DNA from: Psychroserpens sp. SPM9
Lineage (GTDB): Bacteria > Bacteroidota > Bacteroidia > Flavobacteriales > Flavobacteriaceae
NCBI RefSeq assembly: GCF_025153525.1
Contig: NZ_JANZNR010000001.1
Coordinates: forward strand, 124,001-188,000
Direction: 5' to 3'
Length of the DNA stretch: 64,000 nucleotides
The notes under the pieces are model-generated. The model searched no databases. It saw only the letters and a list, made by a program, of their open reading frames with translations, and was not told the DNA's origin. The stretch's first letter is position 1; every line of letters begins with the position of its first letter. Made by a program: the position numbers and the translations under genes. Shown one piece after another: positions 7,241 through 17,005 of this stretch.

Positions 7241-8497
7241 ATGGCATATTTATTTACTTCGGAAAGCGTTTCTGAAGGACATCCAGATAAAGTAGCTGAT
7301 CAAATTAGTGACGCATTAATAGATAATTTTTTAGCTTTTGACAAAGAGTCTAAAGTGGCTTGTGAAACTTTGGTCACAACAGGTCAAGTGGTATTGGCTG
7401 GTGAAGTAAAATCGAACACCTATTTGGATGTTCAAAAAATCGCCAGAGACACCATTAACAAAATTGGCTACACTAAAAGTGCCTATATGTTTGACGGTAA
7501 CTCTTGTGGTGTGTTTTCGGCTATTCATGAGCAATCTGAAGACATCAATCGTGGCGTTGACAGAGCCAGCAAAGAAGAACAAGGTGCTGGTGACCAAGGA
7601 ATGATGTTTGGTTATGCCACGCGTGAAACCGATAATTACATGCCTTTGGCTTTAGATTTATCACACCGTATTTTAAGAGAGCTTGCCGATTTAAGACGCG
7701 AAAATAAAGACATTACTTATTTACGCCCTGATTCTAAAAGTCAGGTAACCATTGAATACAGTGACGATAACGTACCGCAACGTATTGACGCTATTGTAGT
7801 TTCGACGCAGCATGACGAGTTTGGAGATGACGACACTATGTTGGCTAAGATTAGAAAAGATATTATTGACATTTTAATCCCAAGAGTTGTTGCTAAATTA
7901 CCTGAGCATATTCAAATTTTATTTAATGACGATATCACTTATCATATCAATCCGACTGGGAAATTCGTTATTGGCGGACCTCATGGTGACACTGGATTAA
8001 CAGGACGAAAAATTATTGTCGATACTTACGGTGGAAAAGGCGCACATGGTGGTGGTGCATTTTCTGGAAAAGACCCAAGTAAAGTAGACAGAAGTGCTGC
8101 CTATGCAACGCGCCATATTGCAAAGAACATGGTTGCTGCAGGTGTTTGTGATGAAATTTTAGTACAGGTAAGTTATGCTATTGGTGTGGTAAAGCCGACG
8201 TCAATTTTTGTAGATACATATGGCACTTGTCCGTTTAATATTACCGATGGTGAGATTGCCAATAAAATAGCACAACTATTTGATATGCGACCAGCTGCCA
8301 TAGAAGAACGTTTAAAATTACGTCAGCCTATGTATAGTGAAACTGCGGCTTACGGACATATGGGACGTGAGTATCAAACCGTTAGCAAAACCTTTGAACA
8401 ACCTAATGGCGACCCAGTCACTCTAGATGTTGAATTATTTACCTGGGAGAAATTAGATTATGTTGATAAAGTAAAAGCTGCTTTTGGATTAGCATAA
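7241..8497 (+). CDS. metK: S-adenosylmethionine synthetase
   Basis: A 418-residue methionine adenosyltransferase that makes SAM from methionine and ATP. The ATP motif [12 protein letters not shown] and the phosphate-binding loop [19 protein letters not shown] are both intact, and the protein starts with the usual [27 protein letters not shown] lies 5 nt before the ATG. It is transcribed away from the methionine operon, carries its own SAM-II-like leader, and is followed by a strong terminator, so it appears to be a single-gene unit regulated by its product. Confidence 0.98.
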   Translation: MAYLFTSESVSEGHPDKVADQISDALIDNFLAFDKESKVACETLVTTGQVVLAGEVKSNTYLDVQKIARDTINKIGYTKSAYMFDGNSCGVFSAIHEQSEDINRGVDRASKEEQGAGDQGMMFGYATRETDNYMPLALDLSHRILRELADLRRENKDITYLRPDSKSQVTIEYSDDNVPQRIDAIVVSTQHDEFGDDDTMLAKIRKDIIDILIPRVVAKLPEHIQILFNDDITYHINPTGKFVIGGPHGDTGLTGRKIIVDTYGGKGAHGGGAFSGKDPSKVDRSAAYATRHIAKNMVAAGVCDEILVQVSYAIGVVKPTSIFVDTYGTCPFNITDGEIANKIAQLFDMRPAAIEERLKLRQPMYSETAAYGHMGREYQTVSKTFEQPNGDPVTLDVELFTWEKLDYVDKVKAAFGLA

Positions 8498-8516
8498 GCC
8501 AAACAGTAACAGATTA

Positions 8517-8560
8517 AACAAAATCCTCGTAGCACTCAGTTACGAGGATTTTGTTTTTTA
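8517..8560 (+). terminator. Intrinsic terminator of metK
   Basis: A perfect 14-bp stem (ACAAAATCCTCGTA with TACGAGGATTTTGT), a 9-nt loop and a T6 tract, 20 bp after the metK stop. Confidence 0.9.
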
Positions 8561-8690
8561 AATAATCAGAAATTTACGCAGCCACTTTTAAATTACGACA
8601 CCTCATTAGAAAACTGTAACACATAAACACCTAACATGTAGGAGTTTTTAGTTATAAACTGTTACATTTATAACAACAAAACTTAACTCT

Positions 8691-10466
8691 ATGAAATTCA
8701 AACAACTGTTACCTAAATCCATTTCCCTTGTTTTATTAGGCTTACTTTTTTGCCTCTCCTGCAATAATGATGACCTATTGAGTTCAACTCAAAATCAGGA
8801 TCCAGACCCGACTGCTTTTGCTCAAAATTTTGGAAGTGAAATTTCTAGAAATTTTATAGGAACTATAGTAGACATCAATAACAACCCAATCGATAATGTG
8901 ATGATTAGTATTGGAAGTTCTACGGCTATGACGGATGCTAATGGTGTATTCATTATTAACAATGCAACGGTAAACCAGCGTTTTGGATTCATAAAAGCCG
9001 AAAAAGCAGGTTACATTCATGCATCTCGTGCTGTGGTTCCTAGTAATGGCGTAAATAAAGTACGTATCATGATGCTCCCTGAAACTATCGCAGGAACAAC
9101 CACAAGCGGCACACAAGAAACCATAAGTTTGCCTAACGGTTCTAAAGTAGCATTAGAAGGTGACTATATAAAATCTGACGGCACACTTTATGATGGTTCT
9201 GTGAATGTAATTATGCATCTTTTAGATCCTGCAGATGCCAATATGCAAGACCAAATGCCAGGCATGCTCTATGCAGCAAATGCTCAAAACGAAGAGCGTA
9301 TGTTACAAACGTATGGGATGCTCGCTGTAGAATTACGAGGTGAAAGTGGCGAAGATTTAAATTTAGCTGAAGGATCGACTGCAGAAATCACAGTCCCATT
9401 AGATGCTAGCTTAATGGCAACTGCACCAAGCTCGATTCCGTTATGGTATTTTGATGAAGTAAATGGGTATTGGATTGAAGATGGAGTTGCTACACTCGTT
9501 GGAAATGCTTATGTAGGAACTGTATCACATTTCTCATTTTGGAATTGCGATATACCAGCCGAATATGTTGATTTTTGTATTACCGTAAATGACAGCAACG
9601 GAAATCCGTTAACGAATACTTACGTCACATTAACAAGCTCAAATTATGGTACGAGTAATGGTTACACCAATCAAAATGGTGAAGATTGTGGCAAAATTCC
9701 TAGTGGAGAAACACTAGAACTTAATATTTATGCTTTTGATCCTTGTGGTCAAATTCCGATACACTCAGAAACTATAGGTCCGTTTGATACTGATTCTAAT
9801 ATTAGTGTAACTATTGCTGATAATCCTAATATTATTTCTGAAACTGTTTCAGGTATTTTTAATGATTGTAACGGCAATCCTGTTACCAACGGTTATGTGC
9901 AATTGATTTATAACGAACACTATTATACAGAGGCTGTTACTGCTGGTAATTTTGAAATTAATTTGGTCCGTTGTGAGACAGAAAACACTTTTAAAATAAA
10001 GGCCTACGACTATGTCAATGTACAAGAAACAGATTTATTAAGTTATACCTTTACGACTCCTTTAACCAATTTAGGCACGATTCAATCCTGCAATTCAGTT
10101 GAAGAGTTTATCACTTATCAAGTTGATGATCATCCAGTAATTACGTATAACTTTAATATTCAAGGAGGTCTTGATGGTGATTATTTAACAGTGTATTATT
10201 TTTCTGAAAATCAAAATACTTCATTTAATTTATACTTTAGTGATTTTAACGGTCCTGGCACCTATACTAATAGCTACATAGATTTTTATGATATGAATGG
10301 CGATGCTACAACTTTAGAAGCGTCATTTGTAGGCGCAACCAACGTTACTGCTTTTGGTGACATTGGCGATTATATAGACATCAATTTTTCTGGTGTTATT
10401 GACGATTACAGCAGCGCAAATCAGATACCAATCTCTGGAACTATTCATGTGTTGAGAGATTATTAA
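8691..10466 (+). CDS. Large lipoprotein with a carboxypeptidase-regulatory-like domain
   Basis: A 591-residue putative lipoprotein. The signal peptide ends in LLFCLSCNNDD, a plausible lipobox with Cys25. Residues about 55-110 form a beta-sandwich of the carboxypeptidase-regulatory/CNA-B type (GTIVDINNNPIDNVMISIG, then DANGVF). Similar repeats occur near residues 300-350 (VNDSNGNPLTNTYVTL) and 385-430 (IFNDCNGNPVTNGYVQL). No catalytic motif is visible, so it looks like a multi-domain surface or periplasmic binding or structural protein. It stands alone between the metK terminator and its own terminator. I do not recognise a specific function. Confidence 0.8.
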   Translation: MKFKQLLPKSISLVLLGLLFCLSCNNDDLLSSTQNQDPDPTAFAQNFGSEISRNFIGTIVDINNNPIDNVMISIGSSTAMTDANGVFIINNATVNQRFGFIKAEKAGYIHASRAVVPSNGVNKVRIMMLPETIAGTTTSGTQETISLPNGSKVALEGDYIKSDGTLYDGSVNVIMHLLDPADANMQDQMPGMLYAANAQNEERMLQTYGMLAVELRGESGEDLNLAEGSTAEITVPLDASLMATAPSSIPLWYFDEVNGYWIEDGVATLVGNAYVGTVSHFSFWNCDIPAEYVDFCITVNDSNGNPLTNTYVTLTSSNYGTSNGYTNQNGEDCGKIPSGETLELNIYAFDPCGQIPIHSETIGPFDTDSNISVTIADNPNIISETVSGIFNDCNGNPVTNGYVQLIYNEHYYTEAVTAGNFEINLVRCETENTFKIKAYDYVNVQETDLLSYTFTTPLTNLGTIQSCNSVEEFITYQVDDHPVITYNFNIQGGLDGDYLTVYYFSENQNTSFNLYFSDFNGPGTYTNSYIDFYDMNGDATTLEASFVGATNVTAFGDIGDYIDINFSGVIDDYSSANQIPISGTIHVLRDY

Positions 10467-10478
10467 AATACTATTAAA

Positions 10479-10513
10479 TAAAAAAAGCCTTCCCTATTGA
10501 GAAGGCTTTTTTG
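10479..10513. terminator. Bidirectional intrinsic terminator
   Basis: AAAAAAGCCTTC, loop CCTATT, GAGAAGGCTTTTTT: a GC-containing stem with A- and T-runs on both sides. It ends the lipoprotein gene on the plus strand and can also serve the convergent minus-strand gene. Confidence 0.85.
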
Positions 10514-10575
10514 TTTGCGTTAAGGATTGAAAGATTTGTTTGAGCTCCTCGTAGAGAGCGAGTCTTGAAAGCCTG

Positions 10576-10601
10576 CCAACCCTAGCCAAAGCTAGGGTTG
10601 G
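10576..10601. repeat. Perfect 11-bp inverted repeat in a convergent intergenic region
   Basis: CCAACCCTAGC and GCTAGGGTTGG flank a CAAA loop. It is unusually GC-rich for this genome and has no T-tract. It lies 13 bp past the stop of the minus-strand barrel gene. It may be a second stem-loop for 3' end stability, or a REP-like repeat. Confidence 0.7.
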
Positions 10602-10613
10602 AACGCCCAAATC

Positions 10614-13364
10614 TTACAAGGTATAAATCACTCTAAAGGTGATAAACCTAGGTTGTATAAACGTTTCTGAGGTAAATACAGAAATATTACTCGTGCTATT
10701 GCTAATATTAGAATCGATATCCAGCAAGTTGGTTGCCTTCACTTCGTATTCCCATTTGGCATCTTTATCTTTTCTGTAGGCTAAACTCGCATCCCAGGTT
10801 TGGAAGGATTGCGCAGGTCTTACGCCATCATCTTGATTGGTATAGGTGAAATCGGTTCTAAAAGTTACCGATTTCCAGATATAAGCATCAAACTCGACAG
10901 AAGGTGAATTAACAACAAACTTTGTAGATGTTGTGCCCTGGTCGTTATTGGAAACCGAATAGGTATATCGTAAACGCACATTTGGTGCTTCTCTAAAGTT
11001 GGTACGTAATTCTGGTGTGTACGATTGCGTAAAACTTTCGCTCACTGTACGTATATCTTGAACAAACTGATTACGTTTAGAGTACGAAAAACGAGCACCT
11101 AACCTTGCTCTTATTTTTTTGAAAGTCCGCTCTACACGTCCAAACACACTTGCAGACTCGTCGGCAAAATTGGAGTTAAAATATGAACTTGTTCTAATGA
11201 CATTATCAAAATTTGTTAAACTTCTGATTTGATCGACATTCTTACTATAATTAGCAAATGCAAAGACATTGGTATAATTAAAGAGGTTAAAACTGAAATA
11301 TCTTAAACTCAAATTATGCGATAATGAGTTTTGCAGTTCTGGATTACCATAGCTTATGTTATTATAGCTGTTGAGAACCAGACCTTCGGCTAAACTTGTC
11401 ACATCTGTAAAGGCATTGCTCATATTGTAACGGAAGGTTAAACTTTCACTCTTTTTAAATTGAATCAATGTTTCAAATTCTGGTAAAACTCTAAAGAAAT
11501 TATCTTTGTACTCTGTACCAAACTGAGTGTTTTTATTACCGTAAGAGTGTAATGAAAACCCAGGTGTAATTGTAAATTTCCCTGTTTTTAATCGGTAACG
11601 AAAGCCTAAATACACATCACTAAAGTTGTACTCTGTATCATTTTCGTTGGTCAATAGATTTCCTTCGCCATCGGTTAAGGTCGCTACGGGATCAAAAAAC
11701 GAACCGTCGTCTAAAAACTGAAAGATATTAGAATTAAATTTTTGGTTACTTAAAATCGTTCCTAAAGTTAAATTGATATTACTCTTATTATTTAAGATAT
11801 AGTAATAATCTAATTTGGCATCTAACTGATTGGACTTGATACGTCTGTCTTGATTTAAGTTGTAGCCAAACTGATCTCTATCAAACCCTAAGGCTGAAGC
11901 GGTATTATCAAAGGCATCTTGATCTTGAGGATCATCGTCATTATTTGTTGGATCATTTACAAGTAAAGCATTGTAGAATGGATCTTCATCTTTAATTAAG
12001 TGCTGTGCTTCGAATGCAAAAATATTTTTCTCGTTAAGCGTATAATAGTAATTGAAGTTTTGATTGATACTAAATGGTGTAACTTCTTCTAACTGGTTGG
12101 TACTTCCTACGACAGAAGACAGGATGTTTTGTCTTTCTGAATCTTTAGACAAACGGCCAAGCAAATCATAATTTAATTGATTATTGGCATTAGGTTTGTA
12201 TGATGCGCTTAATTTTGCAATTCCTTGGTTTGATGCTTCGCGTCCGGTTTCAACGGTTTCTTCATCAGGAATTCCTAAATCTGAATCGATATACCTTACA
12301 TAACTTTCTTGACGTGTTCTTAAACGCGTACTATTGTAGATTAAGAATCCGCTAAGATCTAAGGCTTTATTTGGTGAATAACTAAAGTTACCTGCACCTA
12401 ATTTTGTTTCAATTTCTTGGGCATTTCCTAAATTGGTCAGACCTCCAAGTCCGTTATCACCAAGATTAATACTCGTTCCGCTACTTTGGCTTGGCAGTCT
12501 AAATCCGCCACCAAAATTTCTAATATCACGATTGGTCAAAGCCACTTCTCCGATATTATTCATATCGCCAATAACGTTTATGCTGTATTTCGGACTGTAA
12601 TAAAAGAGTTTAGGCTGCACCAAATAGAGTTCTTTATCTGGAGCAGTTCCAACACCTGCAGTGATATCTCCAAACCAAAAATTTTCTTTTCCTTCTTTTA
12701 ATTTGATATTTATAGCCACATTATCCTGATTGTTTTGAACACCACTTAATTGTCCGACCTCAGAATAATTACGTAATACTTGGATTTTATCAACGGCATT
12801 AGACGGAATATTTTTTGTTGCTAATTTCGAATCGCCATCAAAAAAATCTTTTCCATTAACCATTAATTTATTGACGACTTTCCCTTCAACTTCGATTTGC
12901 CCATCATCATTAATTTCGACACCTGGTAATTTTTTCAGGACATCTTCGAGTTTTCGCTCAGAGCCATCTTTAAAAGAATCGGCATTATAAACCAGTGTAT
13001 CGCCTTTAATAGTCACTGGCATTTCGTAGGTTAATTCGACTGCAGCTAGTGCATTATCATTTTGAAGGGTATAATCTTTTGAAATATTATCTTCTTTGGT
13101 AGAAATTTCTTCTGAAAGTGTTTTCATACCAATGTAACTTACTTGAACGGTATAGGTTTTATTTTTTTCTAAATCCAGTTTAAAACGCCCTTTATCGTTA
13201 GTAATGGCATAGGATGCCATGGTTTTAGTTTCTTTATTAATGGCAATAACATTTGCCAATTCTAAAGGCGTTCCGATGCTGTCTTTAACAACACCTTGAA
13301 CCGTGATTTGAGCACTACAAATGCTCGTTACAAGCAGTAACGCTAGTATAAAAATATTTTTCAT
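10614..13364 (-). CDS. TonB-receptor-like outer-membrane beta-barrel protein
   Basis: A 916-residue outer-membrane protein. Signal peptide (cut after SICSAQ), then a carboxypeptidase-regulatory-like domain (residues about 20-100, ITVQGVVKDSIGTPLELANV), then a plug-like segment with LEDVLKKLPGVEINDDGQIEVEGK (about 137-160), then a long barrel ending in FITFRVIYTL. The C-terminus ends in alternating hydrophobic residues as barrels do. This is the outer membrane beta-barrel/TonB-dependent receptor-like type often found with GLPGLI proteins. Two GLPGLI genes lie just upstream on the same strand, 70 bp away, so the three probably form one transcription unit. The substrate is unknown. Confidence 0.88.
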   Translation of the reverse strand: MKNIFILALLLVTSICSAQITVQGVVKDSIGTPLELANVIAINKETKTMASYAITNDKGRFKLDLEKNKTYTVQVSYIGMKTLSEEISTKEDNISKDYTLQNDNALAAVELTYEMPVTIKGDTLVYNADSFKDGSERKLEDVLKKLPGVEINDDGQIEVEGKVVNKLMVNGKDFFDGDSKLATKNIPSNAVDKIQVLRNYSEVGQLSGVQNNQDNVAINIKLKEGKENFWFGDITAGVGTAPDKELYLVQPKLFYYSPKYSINVIGDMNNIGEVALTNRDIRNFGGGFRLPSQSSGTSINLGDNGLGGLTNLGNAQEIETKLGAGNFSYSPNKALDLSGFLIYNSTRLRTRQESYVRYIDSDLGIPDEETVETGREASNQGIAKLSASYKPNANNQLNYDLLGRLSKDSERQNILSSVVGSTNQLEEVTPFSINQNFNYYYTLNEKNIFAFEAQHLIKDEDPFYNALLVNDPTNNDDDPQDQDAFDNTASALGFDRDQFGYNLNQDRRIKSNQLDAKLDYYYILNNKSNINLTLGTILSNQKFNSNIFQFLDDGSFFDPVATLTDGEGNLLTNENDTEYNFSDVYLGFRYRLKTGKFTITPGFSLHSYGNKNTQFGTEYKDNFFRVLPEFETLIQFKKSESLTFRYNMSNAFTDVTSLAEGLVLNSYNNISYGNPELQNSLSHNLSLRYFSFNLFNYTNVFAFANYSKNVDQIRSLTNFDNVIRTSSYFNSNFADESASVFGRVERTFKKIRARLGARFSYSKRNQFVQDIRTVSESFTQSYTPELRTNFREAPNVRLRYTYSVSNNDQGTTSTKFVVNSPSVEFDAYIWKSVTFRTDFTYTNQDDGVRPAQSFQTWDASLAYRKDKDAKWEYEVKATNLLDIDSNISNSTSNISVFTSETFIQPRFITFRVIYTL

Positions 13365-13434
13365 TTGGATTGGATTTTGTTTCAGTATGGTTTTATTTTA
13401 TTGGAAAACTGAAACTTTAATTGTTGATTATTTT

Positions 13435-14343
13435 TTAATTTCGGCGACCACCTCTACCTCGTCCACCATACATTTCTCGCATTTCTTCGATTTTGTCTTT
13501 CATGATTTGATTGTATTCATCACGCGTTACAACTTCACCTTTTTCAGGTTTTTCGATGGTTTCTTTATTTTGAGGATTCATCACAATTTTAGTACATAGC
13601 ATCACTGTTCTATCAGCTTGAACTTCTAATATCAAACCAGGCAAACCATGATAATCGGCAGGTCCAGCACTTACAGGGATTTGAGGTGTATACCAAGCCG
13701 TTACTACGACAAATTTAGGAACTTCTACATCATCAAAAATATCTTCAGATGTTGTTTTTGTGCTATCGGCAGTGGCTTCTCCTTCTTTCTTTTCGGCATC
13801 TTTATTAGCGTCATTATCTCTTCCGCCACGTCGACGCATACTCATAAAATCCATTTCATCAACCGGTTTAGTCGTGGTTGCTTTAAAGCAAGTATATTGA
13901 CCAATTTGTTTGGTTTCATTTTCCAGTTTCCATTCTAATTTTGGAAGGGAATCTTTTACCAAAAATGATTTTCCGAAGAATTCTTGCTCTTGCAGAATCA
14001 CATTTTCTTTGATGTTTTTGTATTGAGGTCCACCCGTAAAACTACTCACCATACCTCTCCAACGACCACCTCCAGCACCTGGAGCATCAAGCTTTTCTTC
14101 TTCTTTATAAGTTGATTCGCTACGATTAAAATTTAGCACGAACGTTTTCTCTAACATACTTTTCATACGTTCGGCAATTTGCTTTTTTTGTTGGTCGCTC
14201 ATTTGACCGCCTCCAAAACTACTCATGTCGACCGTAGTCTTGGTTTGATAAATAGCTTGCCCTTGGAAGTCTTGTGCATTAAGGCTTAATGATACAAGCA
14301 ACACTAATACAATGCTACTTATTTTGATGGTAAAATGTTTCAT
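13435..14343 (-). CDS. GLPGLI family protein
   Basis: A 302-residue exported protein with the defining hexapeptide in YHGLPGLILEV near residue 228. The signal peptide ends SLSLNAQ. It carries the family features AWYTPQIPVSAGPADY before the motif, and a low-complexity C-terminus rich in Arg and Gly. The function of GLPGLI proteins is not established; they often accompany TonB-receptor-like barrels. It is a paralogue of the next gene upstream (14466-15314), with the same TYTCFKATTT-like and IPVSAGP segments, so the pair arose by duplication. It probably acts in the periplasm or outer membrane with the barrel encoded downstream. Confidence 0.93.
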   Translation of the reverse strand: MKHFTIKISSIVLVLLVSLSLNAQDFQGQAIYQTKTTVDMSSFGGGQMSDQQKKQIAERMKSMLEKTFVLNFNRSESTYKEEEKLDAPGAGGGRWRGMVSSFTGGPQYKNIKENVILQEQEFFGKSFLVKDSLPKLEWKLENETKQIGQYTCFKATTTKPVDEMDFMSMRRRGGRDNDANKDAEKKEGEATADSTKTTSEDIFDDVEVPKFVVVTAWYTPQIPVSAGPADYHGLPGLILEVQADRTVMLCTKIVMNPQNKETIEKPEKGEVVTRDEYNQIMKDKIEEMREMYGGRGRGGRRN

Positions 14344-14465
14344 TCGATTAAAAGTCTTAGTCTTTATAAAGTTAAAATTAACTCTTTCTATTCCTGATTA
14401 GACTTTAAAACCACCAAATAGTTAAATCTTAAAAGGTTAAAATTTTCTTAAAGTATTTAACACAC

Positions 14466-15314
14466 TTAACCTCCTATTCTAATCTCAAAACTTTCTCCAT
14501 CACGATTTCTATCATTAGACCTGAAGCGTTCTTCCATTTCTTTTAACTTTTTTTCCATGATTTTATCATAAGCTTCTTGGGTTAATTCTTTTCCTTTATC
14601 AGGCTCAACAATGCTTGAAGCATTTTTAGGATTAATCACTATTTTACTACAGATGACGGTTTCACTGCCATCATTAACTTCTAAAATTAACCCAGGTAAT
14701 CCATGATAATTTCCTGGCCCAGCACTGACTGGGATTTGAGGCGTATACCATGCAGTGATGGTTATCTCTTTCATTTTAGGTGCTTTATCGGCCGTACTTA
14801 AATCTTTATCACCATTAATACTGATACCACTTTCTACAATTTCAACTTCTCGTGTTGTTGTCGCTTTAAAGCAGGTATAATCGCCAATATTTTTCGTTTC
14901 AGATTCGAGAGTCCATGCAACATCTTGCAAATCATCTTTTATCAAAAAGAGCTTGCTAAACGATTCATTTTGATTGGTGTAACGTTTTTCTTTTAAGTTC
15001 TTGTAGAGCACATCTGACCCGCCACTAGTCACCATAACTACTTGCATTCCGCTTGGTTGTGGTGGCGAAATAGCTTCATCTTCTTTATATATAGATTCCT
15101 CTTTGTTGAACTTTAAGATATAGGTTCTTTCAAATTGCTTTTTAAGCATTTCCATCATTTGTTCTGCAGCGCCAGATGCTATTTGTGTGCTATCTAATTT
15201 AATATCAATTTTACGTTTTGACTTATACGTCGCTTCGCCTTGAAAGTCTTGAGCACTGACTTTACTGACTAATAAAAGGGTTGATACGATAATGAGTTTG
15301 ACAAGTAATTTCAT
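14466..15314 (-). CDS. GLPGLI family protein
   Basis: A 282-residue exported GLPGLI protein (NYHGLPGLILEV near residue 210; signal peptide ending KVSAQ). The 122 bp between this gene and the second GLPGLI gene contain several TTAA motifs, so internal regulation is possible. It is divergent from a histidine kinase gene across 125 bp holding an exact TAnnTTTG element for this gene and three phased TTAA boxes. This layout suggests the two-component system controls the GLPGLI-barrel operon. Its biochemical role is unknown. Confidence 0.93.
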   Translation of the reverse strand: MKLLVKLIIVSTLLLVSKVSAQDFQGEATYKSKRKIDIKLDSTQIASGAAEQMMEMLKKQFERTYILKFNKEESIYKEDEAISPPQPSGMQVVMVTSGGSDVLYKNLKEKRYTNQNESFSKLFLIKDDLQDVAWTLESETKNIGDYTCFKATTTREVEIVESGISINGDKDLSTADKAPKMKEITITAWYTPQIPVSAGPGNYHGLPGLILEVNDGSETVICSKIVINPKNASSIVEPDKGKELTQEAYDKIMEKKLKEMEERFRSNDRNRDGESFEIRIGG

Positions 15315-15344
15315 AAGTTTAATGGTTTTTTGATTTCTGTATTA

Positions 15345-15352
15345 CAAATCTA
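15345..15352 (-). promoter_or_regulatory. Predicted -7 element of the GLPGLI operon
   Basis: The minus strand reads TAGATTTG, an exact TAnnTTTG match, about 30 bp before the ATG at 15314. The phased TTAA boxes begin about 24 bp upstream of it, overlapping or flanking the -33 region. Confidence 0.55.
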
Positions 15353-15375
15353 ATTATCACTTTTCTACATTTTAG

Positions 15376-15399
15376 TTAATGAGTGTTAACGAGTGTTAA
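15376..15399. promoter_or_regulatory. Three phased TTAA boxes, probable response-regulator site
   Basis: TTAA occurs at 15376, 15386 and 15396, exactly 10 bp apart, and the last two units are the perfect 10-bp direct repeat GAGTGTTAAC. OmpR-family regulators bind direct repeats of this spacing. The site lies between the GLPGLI operon and the kinase/regulator genes, so it is the best candidate target of the neighbouring response regulator. Confidence 0.55.
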
Positions 15400-15427
15400 C
15401 CGATTAGTTTTTAAGGCTTTTAACATT

Positions 15428-15435
15428 TACTTTTG
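15428..15435 (+). promoter_or_regulatory. Predicted -7 element of the histidine kinase gene
   Basis: TACTTTTG is an exact TAnnTTTG match only 5 bp before the ATG at 15440. If used, the mRNA would be leaderless or nearly so. Confidence 0.4.
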
Positions 15436-15439
15436 AGTT

Positions 15440-17005
15440 ATGAACGATTCAAAATACAGATACATTCTCTATGTCATTATCATCGTAATTATATCGACTA
15501 TTGGGATTCAAGCGTATTGGAATTATAAAAACTACCGCTCTAGTAAACAGCAGGTTATTAATGATATTCAAGCCAGTTTAGATAAGGCGGTTGATGATTA
15601 TTATGCTAATCTTGCTGAAAACAGCACTATTGGTTTTACGATAAAGAATATGAGTCAAAAGGATTTTCTTAGTACTGAAAGCTTAGACAGTATTTTAGAA
15701 TCTATAGAAACCTCAAACACGCATGGTTTTGGAACGCTGGATTCTATAAGTCCGAATTTAGTTGAAGGCATTTCAATCGTTAAAGGTGTAAAAGGAGATT
15801 CTACTCTTAAACATATCCACGTGGATAAACGATTTGAATTTAAGAGTGACTCCACAACACAACTGAAAACGATTATTATAGATTCATTTTCCAAACCACC
15901 TAACAAAGAAGCCTTAATAGGCTATTCAGAAAAAGATTTAAAATTTCTTACTTCAATGGTCATCACTTCAATGACTACAGACTCGCTATCGTTACAAGGA
16001 ATTGATACACTTTTACAATCAGAATTTCGCCGAAAAGACATCGCTATCACCTACACAATCAAATACCAAGATCCTACTAATACTACTGCTTATTACGACT
16101 CCAACAAAAAACATATCACAAGTATAGATTCTACAGCCTACGGCAAACATATAACAACCCTATCGAAATCTGCTTTTTTGCCCAACAACAGTGAATTAAG
16201 CTTGTTATTTAGTGATGTATCTAATGATGTTTTTAAACGAATTATTTGGGGCATTTTGATTTCAATACTTTTAGTTTTGGCGGTCATCAGTTGTTTGTTT
16301 TACTTACTTAAAATCATCAAACATCAAAAACAATTAGCCGAAGTAAAAAACGACCTCATCAGCAATATCACCCACGAATTTAAAACACCAATAGCTACTA
16401 TAGGTGTTGCTTTAGAAAGCATTCAAAATTTTAATGCCATAGAAAATAAAGACAAAACAAAAACCTATTTAGAGATGTCACGAGAACAACTTTCTAAATT
16501 AAATACTATGGTTGAAAAACTCTTAGAAACTGCGACATTAGATACTGAAAACCTAGAACTCAATAGTGAACGTTATCATATTTCAGAAGTGATAACCAAT
16601 AGTGTTGTTAATTTTAAAATGCACCATCCAACTAAAGAGATAAGTTATTCTATTGAACCTGACGTTTACGCTCATGTCGATATTTTTCATTTTGAAAATG
16701 CAATCAACAACATAATTGATAACGCTTGTAAATATGGCGGCAATACCATTCATGTTGACCTTAAAAGCAATTCGTCACAAATTGAAATAGTAATTTCTGA
16801 TAATGGTCATAGCTTAACACCTGCAAATAAAGAGCGTGTTTTTGAAAAATTTTATCGCATCCCAAAAGGGAACACTCACGATATTAAAGGCTTCGGAATT
16901 GGTTTGTATTACACTAAGAAAATTATCGAAAAACACAAAGGAAGCATTCAATTAAACCTCGATCATAATTTCACCAGCTTTAAAATCAAATTACCAAATG
17001 TCTAA
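15440..17005 (+). CDS. Sensor histidine kinase
   Basis: A 521-residue membrane histidine kinase. TM1 spans about residues 8-25, a sensor region of roughly 240 residues outside the cytoplasmic membrane follows, and TM2 lies at about 268-292. His312 in NITHEFKTPIATI is the phospho-acceptor. The ATPase domain has the N-box INNIIDNACKYG, the G1 box ISDNGH and the G2 region GFGIGLYYTKKII. No HAMP or PAS domain is evident and the sensor domain is not recognised. The gene overlaps the response regulator gene by 8 bp. Position opposite the GLPGLI-barrel operon suggests it senses a condition relevant to that system. Confidence 0.95.
   Translation: MNDSKYRYILYVIIIVIISTIGIQAYWNYKNYRSSKQQVINDIQASLDKAVDDYYANLAENSTIGFTIKNMSQKDFLSTESLDSILESIETSNTHGFGTLDSISPNLVEGISIVKGVKGDSTLKHIHVDKRFEFKSDSTTQLKTIIIDSFSKPPNKEALIGYSEKDLKFLTSMVITSMTTDSLSLQGIDTLLQSEFRRKDIAITYTIKYQDPTNTTAYYDSNKKHITSIDSTAYGKHITTLSKSAFLPNNSELSLLFSDVSNDVFKRIIWGILISILLVLAVISCLFYLLKIIKHQKQLAEVKNDLISNITHEFKTPIATIGVALESIQNFNAIENKDKTKTYLEMSREQLSKLNTMVEKLLETATLDTENLELNSERYHISEVITNSVVNFKMHHPTKEISYSIEPDVYAHVDIFHFENAINNIIDNACKYGGNTIHVDLKSNSSQIEIVISDNGHSLTPANKERVFEKFYRIPKGNTHDIKGFGIGLYYTKKIIEKHKGSIQLNLDHNFTSFKIKLPNV

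Noticed and set aside
13321-13599. Plus-strand frame spanning the 3' end of the GLPGLI gene and the next gene's start
   Set aside because: Antisense to two supported genes, biased composition, no recognisable protein.
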